From positions 2,604,001-2,668,000 of the forward strand of contig CM065653.1 in the NCBI GenBank assembly GCA_033220425.1: a DNA stretch of 64,000 nt, in the 5' to 3' direction. The DNA is from Lepraria neglecta (taxonomy: Eukaryota > Ascomycota > Lecanoromycetes > Lecanorales > Stereocaulaceae). The translations under genes and the position numbers were made by a program. The first letter of the stretch is position 1; each line of letters starts with the position of its first letter. Below the pieces are notes generated by a model. That model saw only the letters and a list, made by a program, of their open reading frames with translations, searched no databases and was not told the DNA's origin. This document shows, in pieces, positions 11,201-22,494 of the stretch.

Positions 11201-13622
11201 ACAGGATGTCGTCGAATACCTGTCACAAGCGAGACTTCTCCTTAAACCAGAAAAGTGCGAATTTTACAGGGACTCTGTTGAGTTCCTAGGATTTATAGTC
11301 AGTATAAAAGGTATTAGTATAAGCCTAGAAAAGATCAAAGCTATAGCGGAATGGCCTATACTACAGGATATTAAAGCAGTGCAAAGTTTCTTAGGATTTG
11401 CTAACTTTAATAGGAAGTTTATCGAAGGCTACTTAAAGAAGTACTTCTACTTACGGATATCACCAAGAAAGATATCGGATTTACATAGGGATATGAATAA
11501 TAGAAGTCGTTTGATATGTTGAAGAAAGCATGCGCGGATCCTCCAGTACTCTATACCTTTCAAGCTAACGAACCGGCTCGTATCGAAATAGATACCTCGG
11601 ATCTCGCAATAGGAGCATGCCTTTATTAAATGAAGGACCAAAAGTGGCATCCAGTTGCCTACTTTTCACGAAAAATGTCAGCAGTAGAACAAAACTATGA
11701 TATACACGATAAAGAACTACTTGCCGTGGTATATACACTTTAGAACTAGAGGGTATACGCAGAAAGCTGCTCGGACCTAACCATCTTTACGGATTATAAA
11801 AATCTTCTTAACTTTATAACAACGAAAGAGTTAAACAGGAGATAAATTAGATAGTTAGAACTACTCGGATAATATAAGTTCAAGATAACCTATACCCCAG
11901 GAAAAGATAATGGTCGAGCAGATACGCTTAGTAGGCGGTCAGACTATATGGAAGAAAAGAATGTTACAGAACGACCAATCCTAAAACAAGAAGCCGATGG
12001 ATCATTAGTGCCGTATCAGGTATTGGCAATGACCCTTCGCATATCAGGACCTAATACGACTGACAGGATCGTAAAGGCCTACAATAACGATGCATTCGCA
12101 ACAAAGCTAAGGCAGAATCAGCGGGATTCAGTATTGCTCAGATATCAGGATAAGACCTACTTACCTGATGTATGCGTTAAAGAAGTGATTAGGGATTATC
12201 ACGATGACCTATTGTAAGGTCACCCTGGAGTCTCTAAGACTATGGAACTCCTAGGACGAGGGTACGCAGCGCCGAAACTTCGGATACGCGTTGAATAATA
12301 TATCAAAGAATGTATTCAGTGCCAGTAAAACAAGGCGGCACGGCACGCCAAGTACGGGCAAATTCAATTTGCACCTATACCAGAATTACCATAGGATGAT
12401 GTCACAATGGACTTTATGGTCAAATTACTACCTTCGAAAGATCCAGCTACGTAGGATACCTTCGACTCAATAATGGTTATTATGGACAAACTCACGAAGT
12501 ATACAATCATGATACCTTTCAAAGAAATGTACAAGGCAGATCAGTTAGCCTTTGTACTGCTCGACAAGTTGATAAGAGATCACGGTATACCTAAGTCGAT
12601 AACATCCGACAGAGACAAGTTGTTTACTTCTAATTATTGGAGAACGCTAATTACAGCAATTAGAACTAAACTTCGGATGTTAACCGCGTACTATCTATAG
12701 ACTAATAGGTAAATAGAACGTGCGAATCAAATAATGGAAGCATACCTAAGACATTATGTGAACCAGAAACAAGATAACTGGGTTTTACTACTTCTAATGG
12801 TATAACTGGCGTACAACGACAAAAGGTCAGATACGATAGGTCTAATACCATTCTTTGCTAACCACGGAAAGAATACGAATATGTTTCTGCAACCTAGAGA
12901 AGGACCGAACACAGAAAAAGCCTTAGTTAAAGTAGAAGAGCTGAAGAATTTGTATAAAGATATACAAAGGACGATTAAGAGCTTAAACGATAAATTGAAG
13001 GAATACGTTAATAGTAAAAGAAAGAATATTCCTCAGCTGAAAGAGGGGGATAAAGTATACCTCCTAATAAAAAACATGAAGACAACGAGACCAAGTAAGA
13101 AACTGGATTATATCAAGATCGGACTATTCTTGATTAAGAAGGTAAAGGGGGCCGTTAACTATAAACTCGAGCTTCTACCTGACGCCAAAGTATATCCGGT
13201 ATTCTATATCTCACTTCTAGAGCCAGTAGACTCTAATATACTACTCCAAGAAACGTTTCATTATAACATTAAGGAAGAAATAGAATACAAGGTCGAGAGG
13301 ATCCTAGATAGAAGAAATCAGTTCTATCTGGTTAAATAGAAAGGGTATGACGAAACAGAGAGTACCTGGGAACCTCTTAGGAACCTTGCGGGGAATTGTG
13401 GGGAACGTCTATAAGAGTTCTATTAGAGGCAAGAGAAGACCAGTCGAAACCCTCGGGGACTTCTAAACCGTCGGGGAAATCGAACCGCTCGGAACTAACG
13501 TCGAACATAAGGCTGTCTAGAGTAACCGAAGAGGCTCGTTGGTCCTCCTCCAGCTCCGCGATATTTAAAAGTTCCCTTTCGACAAGTCTCCTTTTTTCCT
13601 CTTCAATACGATCTTCCTCCGC

Positions 13623-13994
13623 TTATAAACGCGCGAGCTTAGTAACTGTTTCACGGATCTCGGTGCGAACTTTCTTTCGCGCACTTTCTATACGGCGTAT
13701 CTTAAGGGGCGACACTATAAGGTCGCACTTCTTCCTACCAGATATACAAGCGGAATAACGGTCGGAGTTGGACCCCACTAAACACTGTCTACCTAGCCGG
13801 GTACAGTTATTGCAGGGACGTATGACGGCTTCTAAGAGCTCCTTGGATAGTTCGGTGCGACGGACGACAGGGTCCTTGGATCGTTTGGTACGTTGGGGTG
13901 GTATGAAGGATGGATGGTTTCTCGGGACGAGAAATCTAGAGGAGGGGGCTAGTGTTAGAACCATCGGTTCTGACAGGACTGACCTGTAGGACAA
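13623..13994 (-). other. Antisense open frame with a zinc-cluster-like Cys pattern
   Basis: On the strand opposite to gag-pol, between the chromodomain and the 3' LTR and reaching into that LTR, an open stretch of 123 codons carries C-x2-C-x6-C followed by a second Cys pair and a basic, helix-prone tail (IRRIESARKKVRTEIRE). The corresponding part of the older copy A (about 6,320-6,650, reverse strand) shows related Cys and basic-helix sequence, although the LTRs of the two copies have diverged. It may be an accessory antisense gene of this chromovirus lineage. DNA-binding is an inference from the Cys spacing. Confidence 0.5.
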
Positions 13995-14320
13995 GGTACT
14001 ACAGGCAGGACAGGCAGCTGAAGCGATGAGCGCTGGAGCGCTGAGCGATCAAGCGATCATGGAATGCTTGGCAGGATTTCTTATGTCTATATATACGGGG
14101 CCTTGCCCGTTGCTTGGAACAGTGTGTTCAACTTGGTTAATCTTCCTGGTACTCCTTGCACTATACTTTACTAGTTATTAATATAGAACGCATTGGTTAC
14201 CAACACCTAAGAAGACTGCCATTCTACCTGAGTGACTCCTCTCCCACAGAAGCATAAGACATCTACACCCATACCCGGTTATCGCACCGTTAGGTTAACG
14301 ATCGGACGTGGGTCGTAACA
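13953..14320 (+). repeat. 3' LTR of chromovirus copy B
   Basis: 368 bp, directly preceded by a GAGGAGGGGG purine tract and followed by ATAAC. Confidence 0.95.
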
Positions 14321-14325
14321 ATAAC

Positions 14326-15112
14326 GATGCTCTAGGGCGATTGCTTAAACTCACCGACTCTACTAACGAGATCTGGTACCAGTAAGATAAGCCAGATATA
14401 GTGTTAGCGCAGGCCACCTTGGGGTATGCTGACTAAGTAGAGCTAGAAAGGTGATTGGAAGGGTAAAGGTACTATGATCGATCTGTCAGAGCGTAACTAG
14501 TAGAATATCCGATGTCAATTGGTTAAGATGAATATTTGACTTGCTGAGTTCTCCTTGGCGCAGGACTGTCTATATATGCCCTATAGCCAAGCCATCGCAT
14601 AAAATATGATACAAGGCGCATCGCATAAAACATGATACAAGGCGTATCGTATGAAGCATGATACAAGGCGTATCGCATGAAATATGATACAAGGCTTATC
14701 GCATGAAAAGCATGAAACAGGCGTATCGCAGAAAGCATGAAAACAGGCTCATTGCAAAAATGCCTTGGAACCATCCGAGACATGCAAACATTTCCAACTC
14801 ATCATTCCTGCCTCTCAGGACTGTGTTGAACAGCCAGCTCTCATATGTGCCAGCACTTTGTCACAGATAAAGCTATGTAAGCTTATAATTCAGCATATAG
14901 TACTCGATTAATCGAAGTCGATAACGGCGTTAAGTGCCATAGATACTATCTCTACCTTGACCGTTAGCTCTATAGAGTACTACCTATAGGAGCGAGGTAT
15001 CGGGAGGCCGTTAGAGGAAGAGGATATAACCCTAGCCGAGTCGTTGTCTATACCCCTGTCCGAGTCGATATCCGAGTTAATACCTGAGTCGAACCCGGAC
15101 TGGCACCCTTTC
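14326..15112. other. Unassigned repeat relic around a solo LTR
   Basis: The flanks of the solo LTR (14,326-14,401 and 14,896-15,112) continue the DNA seen at 7,419-7,862. In the forward direction 14,896-15,112 has a coding-like composition with several acidic/Leu/Ser-rich stretches, but I cannot assign a family. It stops abruptly at the LTR-B start. Confidence 0.4.
14402..14895 (-). mobile_element. Solo LTR-A with target duplication TATAG
   Basis: 494 bp in reverse orientation, with TATAG at 14397-14401 and 14896-14900. It has somewhat more transitions than the other solo copies, including in its terminus, so it is slightly older. Confidence 0.93.
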
Positions 15113-15446
15113 TGTTGGAAAGATTTCAAAAACGCAGGCCACCTTAGGGTATACTGACTGAGTAGAGCTAGAAAGGTAACAGGTGGATAAGGACACTAAG
15201 AACCGATACATCAGAGCGAAGCAAATAGTAGGATATCCAATATCGATTCATTGAAATACCCTGAAGATTAATATTTAACTTAGTGAGCTCTCCTAGATGT
15301 AGAGCCTTCTACATATGCCCCAGAGCCAAGCCTTTATATAGAATAAGCTTTCCGCATGAAAAGCATGAAACAAGCGTATCGCATAAAACATGATACAAGG
15401 CGTATCGCATAAGGCATGAGACAGGCGTACCGCACGGTCTACATGA

Positions 15447-15908
15447 TTGCCCATTCTCCTCATGGCGATATGGCACCGGATTGCCTATTCGCACATAGCG
15501 ATATGGCACCGGATTGCCTATTCGCACATAGCGATATGGCACCGGATTGCTCATTCGCAGATGGCGATATGGCATACACTGCCTATGATGCACATGGCGA
15601 TATGGCATCGGATGGCTCATTCGGCACATGGCGATGTGGCGACGGATTGCCTATTCGCACATGGAGATTATTCGCATATAGTGATATGGCACCGGATGGC
15701 TCATTCGGCACATGGCAATATGGCGGCAGATTGCCTATTCCCACATGGTGATATGGTACCGGATTGTCTATTCGCACATGGCGATATGGCGGCAGGATTG
15801 CCTATTCGACACATGGCGATATGGCGGTAGATTGCCTATTCGACACATGGCGATATGGCGGCAGGATTGCCTATTCGACACATGGCGATATGGCGGCAGA
15901 TTGCCTAT
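15447..15908. repeat. LTR-B minisatellite, left part
   Basis: Imperfect 33-36 bp units resemble CACATGGCGATATGGC plus CGGATTGCCTATTCG. Unit length is mostly a multiple of three, so all frames stay open on both strands; this does not indicate a protein. The array continues at 21,659-21,895 after the Copia insertion. Confidence 0.93.
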
Positions 15909-16863
15909 TGTTGAATTATAAGCTTACATAGCTTTATCTGTGTTGAATTATAAGCTTACATAGCTTTATCTGGTGACAAAGTGCTGGCACATATGAGAGC
16001 TGGCTGTTCAACACAGTCCTGAGAGGCAGGAATGATGAGTTGGAAATGTTTGTGTTGAATTATAAGCTTACATAGCTTTATGTGGTGACAAAGTGCTGGC
16101 ACATATGAGAGCTGGCTGTTCAACACAGTCCTGAGAGGCAGGAATGATGAGTTGGAAAAGTTTGGATGTCTCGGATGGTTCCAAGGCATTTTTGCAATGA
16201 GCCTGTTTTCATGCTTTCTGCGATGCGCCTGTTTCATGCTTTTCATGCGATAAGCCTTGTATCATGTTTCATGCGATACGCCTTGTATCATGCTTCATGC
16301 GATACGCCTTGTATCATGTTTTATGCGATACGCCTTGTATCATGTTTTATGCGATGGCTTGGCTATGGGGCATATATAGACAGTCCTGCACCAAGGAGAA
16401 CTCAGCAAGTCAAATATTCATCTCAACCAATTGACATCGGATATTCTACTAGTTACTTCGCTCTGACAGATCGATCATAGTACCTTTACCCTTCCAATCA
16501 CCTTTCTAGCTCTGCTTAGTCAGCATACCCCAAGGTGGCCTGCGCTAACAGTTTGCATGTCTCGGATGGTTCCAAGGCATTTTTGCAATGAGCCTGTTTT
16601 CATGCTTTCTGCGATGCGCCTGTTTCATACTTTTTATGCGATACGCCTTGTATCATGTTTTATGCGATGGCTTGGCTATGGGGCATATATAGACAGTCCT
16701 GCACCAAGGAGAACTCAGCATGTCAAATATTCATCTCAACTGATTGACATCGGATATTCTACTAGTTACTTCCCTCTGACAGATCGATCATAGTACCTTT
16801 ACCCTTCCAATCACCTTTCTAGCTCTGCTTAGTCAGCATACCCCAAGGTGGCCTGCGCTAACA
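15909..16863 (+). repeat. 5' LTR of the Copia element, with nested LTR and tip duplication
   Basis: The first 32 bp (15,909-15,940) are repeated in tandem at 15,941. Without the nested copy and that duplication the LTR is about 420 bp, 78 bp (three 26-bp units) shorter than the 3' LTR. Confidence 0.88.
16053..16550 (+). mobile_element. Solo LTR-A nested in the Copia 5' LTR, target duplication GTTTG
   Basis: This is a complete 498-bp LTR-A with GTTTG at 16,048-16,052 and 16,551-16,555. It lies in the same orientation inside an LTR of its own family, so it is younger than the host element. Confidence 0.95.
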
Positions 16864-16877
16864 GGTTATGAGCCCGG
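16864..16877 (+). other. Primer binding site, half-tRNA type
   Basis: GGTTATGAGCCC directly after the 5' LTR is the complement of GGGCTCATAACC, the anticodon stem-loop of initiator tRNA-Met (anticodon CAT). Copia relatives are known to prime from such an internal tRNA cut site rather than the 3' CCA end. Confidence 0.85.
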
Positions 16878-19800
16878 ATCGACAAAAGGATACCACTTTC
16901 GACTAAGTCAGTTCTATTTCCAGTCAACGCTATACCTATTTAGGAAATATCTCCGAGTCTTGGCAGTCTTGGCATTCTTGGCATTCTCGGCAAACATCGA
17001 TTTTCTCTTGGCGATATCCAGAAGTCTTGGCATCCGCGCTAGTCCTATTTCGGTAAAAACGATTTTTCTTGGCAACGACCAGATAGATACTCTCGATCTT
17101 TTAGAACTTCGATATCTCTGGAACGAATCGACCAATCTACCCCAAATTTGGACTGTGGCAGGATAGTCGCTATCTCTTTCAGGATCATCTTTCTAGGACT
17201 ACGCTAGACCAAATACGATAACCACCGATTTTCAAAGATGGACCACAAATTCACCATTTCAAAGCTTAAAGGCGCTGAGAACTACGAAATATAGTCCCTT
17301 CGCATACAATCTTTGCTTATTAAGGAGAAATGCTCGGCTTTTCTGAACCCTCCTATAGACCCTACTAAGGCCCCCGAGGATACCGACAAAGCTCTAGCTC
17401 TAATACGGCTCGCTATCGAGGATAGACCTCTTTTACAAATTCGCAATCTCGCTACCCCGTAGGATGCATGGAATGGTCTCAAAAAGCTCTATAGCCCTAA
17501 AGGCTTTAGCTCGGAGTTCTTGCTTTTCAAAGAGTTTTTCGACACGACGCTAGCCAATTCAAGCAATTCAGCCGAAGAATATATCAATACGATTACGCGA
17601 CTCACGGATGATCTCAGTGCCAGAGACTTGAAGCTACCGGACAAGCTAATTATGGCCTGGGTACTGAATCACCTTACTCCCGAATACGAAGGCTTTGTTT
17701 CGAATATTACGCAATCTTACCGTTCAGATAGTGCTAAATTCGACCTTCATGGGCTATTTTCGAACCTTTTGGACGAATCTAGGCGCTTAGCATATAAGGA
17801 TAACGATGTATCGCAAGTTCTAGCAGCCAAAGGTACTAAATCTACGAAGAAATGCACCCATTGCAAGAGAAAAGGGCATTATATCGAAGCTTACTATTAA
17901 CTATACCCTGAGCTTAAGCCCGGAGGTAAGGAAGACAAGGAAGGTAAGGAAGAGATAGTAACGCTTACCGAAGTCGTTTTACCGGCTATTGAGACTGCTA
18001 TACCCGCGCTTACCCTGGATTCATGGATTCTCGACTCCGGTGTAACTACGTATATATACTGCGATAAGACATATTTTCGCCAAATTAACTCTACTAACGC
18101 CAGAGTCAAATAGGGTGCCGCTAGTACTATTCTAGCTAGTAGTATCGGTACTATACCGCTGAAACTACCAAATTCGTCTACGGTAGTCGTTTTGCAGGAT
18201 TGCTTTTACGTTCTAGAATTTCAGACTAATCTAGTCTCTCTTAGACGGCTTATCCAGAACGGTACTAGAATTGGTTTCAATACCAAATAATACGATATTC
18301 AGCTACGAAACGGTGCTAAGATTAAGGCTCTTCTAGTCGGCGGGCTATATAAATTGCCTCTGCAGATATTCCACTCAAACGAGTCAGAAATAGCTCTATC
18401 TTCAGTAATTACGCCCTCTCTATGGCATCAGAGACTCGGCCATATCGGAACGACCCCGATACGCCATCTTTCGACTTCAGTACAGGGGCTTAGCGTAGCC
18501 CCGGGGCAAAATTTGGCCTCTATCGACACATGCGAAACCTGCCTCAAGGGCAAATTCACAGCGCATCCGAATCATTCGGCCGCTACCACCAAATACACAG
18601 TGTTTTTCAGTCATATTTCCACCGATTTATGTGGTCCTATACCCGTTATCTTATACAATGGATATCGATATTTCATTGCCTTTATATACTCTGCTACCAA
18701 ATGGCTAGAAATTCAACTCCTTACTAGTAAAGCAGGGGTATTAAAGGCCTTTCGAGATATAAAAAGTCTGGTCGAAAATCAGTCAGGAGATTCGATTAAA
18801 ATCGTCAGATCTGACTAGGGTAGAGAATTCGAAAATCATGAGTTCAGCGAATACCTAACTACATGCGGCATAGTGCATAAGCATTCTGCGCCATATAGCC
18901 ATAAGCAGAACGGGCAGTCTGAGCGCTTAAATCGAACGATACTGGACAAGGCAAGGTACCTGCTATTTCAGGCCCAAATACCGAAAGAATACTGGTTAGA
19001 AGCAGTTCTCGTCGCAGCTCATCTATATAACTGTACACCTCACTCGGCAATCGACTACAGTACCCCCTACCAAGCCAGATTCGGCAAATAGCCAAACATA
19101 GCCTATATCAGAATATTCGGCTCATTAATCTACTCGAAGACACCGAATATCAAAAAATTGGACGAAAAATCCAAAAAGGGCTGTCTCGTCGGTTTCGGGT
19201 CTAATTAGTTCAAAATTCTCGATATAAATCGAAATAAGACTTATTAGTCTAGAGATGTCACTATATTGGAAGGACGTTTTTCTAGCACCTCAGAAGGGTT
19301 ACCTATTAACCATTCGTCAACAATCGACATATTCGACCTTTCGAGTCCAAGTGAATCTTCAGTCCGAAATTCCCCTGAGATCTTAACTACTCCTAACTTA
19401 GCTAGCCTGGAAGATTCATCCGAGGAAGATAGTCAGCCTCAAGCATCGGAGACGGAAGCCAGACCGGATCGGGTAATCCAGACGCGTGCTAGGACTCAAG
19501 CGAGCCGGCAATTCCAGAATAAGCAAATTGACGATTCTGAAGATAAGTTAGCACTTTTGGCCGGCGATTTCAGTCTAGACCCTCGCTCCTACCAGGATGC
19601 CTGCGCTAGTCCCAATGCGGATAAGTGGCAAAAGGCTATAGAGAAAGAACTGGCCGATTTGGCTAATCAGAAGACGTAGAATCTGATCGAATTACCACCG
19701 GGAGCACATTTACTCCGCGGTCGATAGGTCTACAAGACTAAAATCGATAAAAATGGCAATATCGAGAAATACAAGGCACGATAGGTAGTCAAGGGTTTTC

Positions 19801-21146
19801 TGCAGAAGTACGGCACTGATTACATCGAAACATTCTCAAATACGGTGAAACCTATAGCATATAGGACGCTTTTCGCGCTAGCCGCCTACCAAGACCTTGA
19901 GATTCAGCAGTAGGACGTCAAATCTGCTTTTCCGAACGCACCATTAAATAAGTCTATCTATGTCGAACAGCCGTATAGTTTCCAAGACCAGAAATACCCT
20001 ACTCGAGCTTGTTTTCTGAACAAGGCTCTATATGGCTTGAAACAATCAGCTCGATAATGGTATATTTACCTTACAAAATTGCTGTCGGAGCTAGGATATA
20101 GCTCAATAACCTCAGATCAGTCGATTTTCATCAACAAATCCAATAGCATTATAGTCATATCGCATATTGATGACTTGCTTATTTTTGGGCCAGATATTCA
20201 GGCTATTACCACCCTGAGAGAAGCCCTAGGCAAGAAGGTTGAAATTTCGGATCTCGGTGAGATATCATACTATCTAGGGATTAAAGTCACGCGGAATAGA
20301 GCAAGCAAGTCGCTTTATATAAGCCAGCAGAAATTCATCGAGGAAATACTACAAAGATTCGGCAAAACAGCGCTCAAACCGACTAAAACACCTGCGGAGC
20401 AAGGGATTCGCCTTACAAAATACGATAAGAATGCCACCGAGGCAGATATCAAGCTATTTCAGCAGCAAATTGGCTCATTAATATATTTAATGACGTCGAC
20501 TCGACCGGATCTATCATTTGCCGTAGGGCAATGTGCTCGTTTTATAAGCAACCCGGCTCCCGAGCACTTCAAAGCACTGAACCGAGTTTAGCAATATCTA
20601 ACTTATTCGAAAAATTTCACCTTGAAGTTCTGCCCGCAGAAATTGACTCTGCAGGGCTTCGTAGACGCTGATTAGGGAGGCGATTATACTACCCGCAAAT
20701 CAACTACCGGCTACCTTTTCCTATTCGGGAATAGCGCGGTATCCTAGTCTAGCAAGCTTCAAAAGACAGTCGCATTGTCTAGCTGCGAGGCCGAATACAT
20801 AGCTCTAAAGGAGGGCATTAAAGAGCAAATCTGGCTAGAATGCTTGTATAAGCAGCTGGATATACCCCGCCAGGATCAACAGACCACCTTACATTCGGAT
20901 AGCCAATCAGCAATCGAACTCGCCAAAAATCCTGAGCATCATGCTCGGACAAAGCATATCGATATTCAATATCATTTCGTCCGCCAAAACGTCCAGAATG
21001 GCACCGTCAAGCTGAGCTATATACCTACCAACGACCAACCAGCAGATAGTCTCACAAAAGTACTCGATGCTACGAAATTTGATCATTTTGTTAAATATTT
21101 GGGTCTATCTACCGAGAGCAACTTGTGATGGCTATATTATGCGCTT

Positions 21147-21155
21147 ATGGGGGTG
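21147..21155 (+). other. Polypurine tract of the Copia element
   Basis: ATGGGGGTG abuts the 3' LTR start (TGTTGAATT), the expected place for plus-strand priming. Confidence 0.7.
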
Positions 21156-21653
21156 TGTTGAATTATAAGCTTACATAGCTTTATCTGGTGACAAAGTGCT
21201 GGCACATATGAGAGCTGGCTGTTCAACACAGTCCTGAGAGGCAGGAATGATGAGTTGGAAATGTTTGCATGTCTCGGATGGTTCCAAGGCATTTTTGCAA
21301 TGAGCCTGTTTTCATGCTTTCTGCGATGCGCCTGTTTCATGCTTTTCATGCGATAAGCCTTGTATCATGTTTCATGAGATACGCCTTGTATCATGCTTCA
21401 TGCGATATGCCTTGTATCATGCTTCATGCGATACGCCTTGTATCATGTTTTATGCGATGGCTTGGCTATGGGGCATATATAGACAGTCCTGCACCAAGGA
21501 GAACTCAGCAAGTCAAATATTCATCTCAACCAATTGACATCGGATATTCTACAAGTTACTTCGCTCTGACAGATCGATCATAGTACCTTTACCCTTCCAA
21601 TCACCTTTCTAGCTCTGCTTAGTCAGCATACCCCAAGGTGGCCTGCGCTAACA
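21156..21653 (+). repeat. 3' LTR of the Copia element
   Basis: 498 bp, TGTTGAATTATAAGC...GCGCTAACA, with four 26-bp U3 repeats followed by CATATATAGA. It is followed by CCTAT. Confidence 0.95.
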
Positions 21654-21658
21654 CCTAT

Positions 21659-21895
21659 TCGACACATGGCGATATGGCACCGGATTGCCTATTCGCAGAT
21701 GGTGATATGGCACCGGATGGCTCATTCGACACATGGTGATATGGCGGCAGGTTGCCTATTCGCACATGGTGATATGGCACCGGATGGCTCACTCGCACAT
21801 GGCGATATGGCACCGGATTGCCTATTCGCACATGGCGATATAACGGCAGATGGATTGCCTATTCGACACATGGCGATATGGCGATGAGTATCCTG
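21659..21895. repeat. LTR-B minisatellite, right part
   Basis: Continuation of the 33-36 bp array interrupted at 15,908, with the same GCGATATGGC/GCCTATTCG units. Confidence 0.93.
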
Positions 21896-22024
21896 GAACC
21901 ATCTGAACCATGCAAAGCTTCAAAGATTATTTCTGCATCCTAGAGCTGTCATTTATAGCCAGCTCTCATATATACCAAAACCGTTGCCATTATATAAAGC
22001 TATAGATAAGCTTATAATTCAACA

Positions 22025-22494
22025 TTCCTATCTAGTCGGAATATAAGTATAGAATATCCGAGTAGGAAACTAGATAATAAGATACTAGGACCGTTTAAGG
22101 TATCAGATAAAGTTAGATTATTATACCGCCTAGAACTCCTATCTAGTATATAAATATATAATATCTTCTACCCTAGTCTACTACGAAAAGTATCTACAGA
22201 CCCTTTATCTAGTCAGCGAATGGAGCCGCCAAGACCTGTTATAGTAGATAACCAGGAAGAGTAGGAGATCGACGACGTCTTGGATGCTAGACTATTCGGT
22301 CGTGGCTGCCGTCTACAGTTCCGGGTCCGATAAAAGAACAAGCAATAACCGGACCGCTAATAGTACTATACGGACGGCGGCGAATTTGGCAACGCTCAGG
22401 ACATAGTCGATGACTTCTATGCGCGCTACCCGAATAAACCAGGTAGTCCGAGTCGGCTATAGTCGTCTTGCCTGCTTGCTTGAGGGGGGGGTAG
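22025..22494 (+). mobile_element. Tail of a third chromovirus (integrase end and chromodomain)
   Basis: Recognisable parts are an integrase C-terminal region (about 22,030-22,200) and a chromodomain (about 22,255-22,440, with the conserved YADGGEF-type and YPNKP-type ends). These are followed by a GAGGGGGGGG purine tract and an LTR. The 5' part is absent. It is broken several times. It is a different family from copies A and B. Confidence 0.8.

Larger units (their letters stand above)
7868..14320 (+). mobile_element. Ty3/Gypsy chromovirus copy B, structurally complete, broken
   Basis: This is a 6,453-bp element with 368-bp LTRs (TGTTAG...TAACA) and target duplication ATAAC at 7863-7867 and 14321-14325. 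Parts in order are gag with a nucleocapsid-like region (about 8,260-9,200), an aspartic protease (D-S-G-A near 10,070), reverse transcriptase (about 10,680-11,250), RNase H (about 11,590-11,760) and integrase (about 12,180-12,900). These are followed by a chromodomain ending in the K-G-Y..TWEP pattern (about 13,270-13,385), an antisense Cys-rich frame and a purine tract at 13,939-13,952. The order RT-RNaseH-IN-chromodomain identifies the chromovirus branch. The coding region is broken by several tens of RIP-type transitions. The two LTRs differ at about 12 positions by eye, all transitions, so mutation rather than great age may explain the divergence. A tRNA primer site is not obvious after the 5' LTR. 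Confidence 0.92.
15909..21653 (+). mobile_element. Ty1/Copia element with LTR-A ends, structurally complete, broken
   Basis: The element is bounded by CCTAT (15,904-15,908 and 21,654-21,658). The 5' LTR with a nested solo LTR is 15,909-16,863, the internal region 16,864-21,155 and the 3' LTR 21,156-21,653. Parts in order are gag with a zinc-knuckle region (about 17,238-17,900), a pre-integrase H/C region (about 18,420-18,560), the integrase core (about 18,600-19,090), reverse transcriptase (about 19,700-20,600) and RNase H (about 20,640-21,110). Integrase before RT is diagnostic of Copia. It is broken roughly ten to twenty times by RIP-type transitions. Its LTR is the source family of the solo LTR-A copies in the window, so relatives were active recently. 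Confidence 0.93.
15113..22024 (-). mobile_element. LTR-B copy interrupted by the Copia element
   Basis: It starts TGTTGGAAAGATTTC and ends ATAATTCAACA. The uninterrupted length is about 1,162 bp (15,113-15,908 plus 21,659-22,024). It shares the R/U5-side sequence GCAGGCCACCTT, the TATA region and the distal end with LTR-A, but U3 holds a 33-36 bp minisatellite. Flanks are CTTTC on the left and TTCCT on the right, so it has no perfect target duplication, and the right flank is a different element. One edge has probably been rearranged. Confidence 0.85.

Noticed and set aside
15416-15921. Overlapping open frames on both strands encoding repeats such as MAIWRR or HVRIGNP
   Set aside because: They arise from a 33-bp minisatellite unit whose length is a multiple of three, inside an LTR. 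No start context, codon bias or conservation supports proteins.
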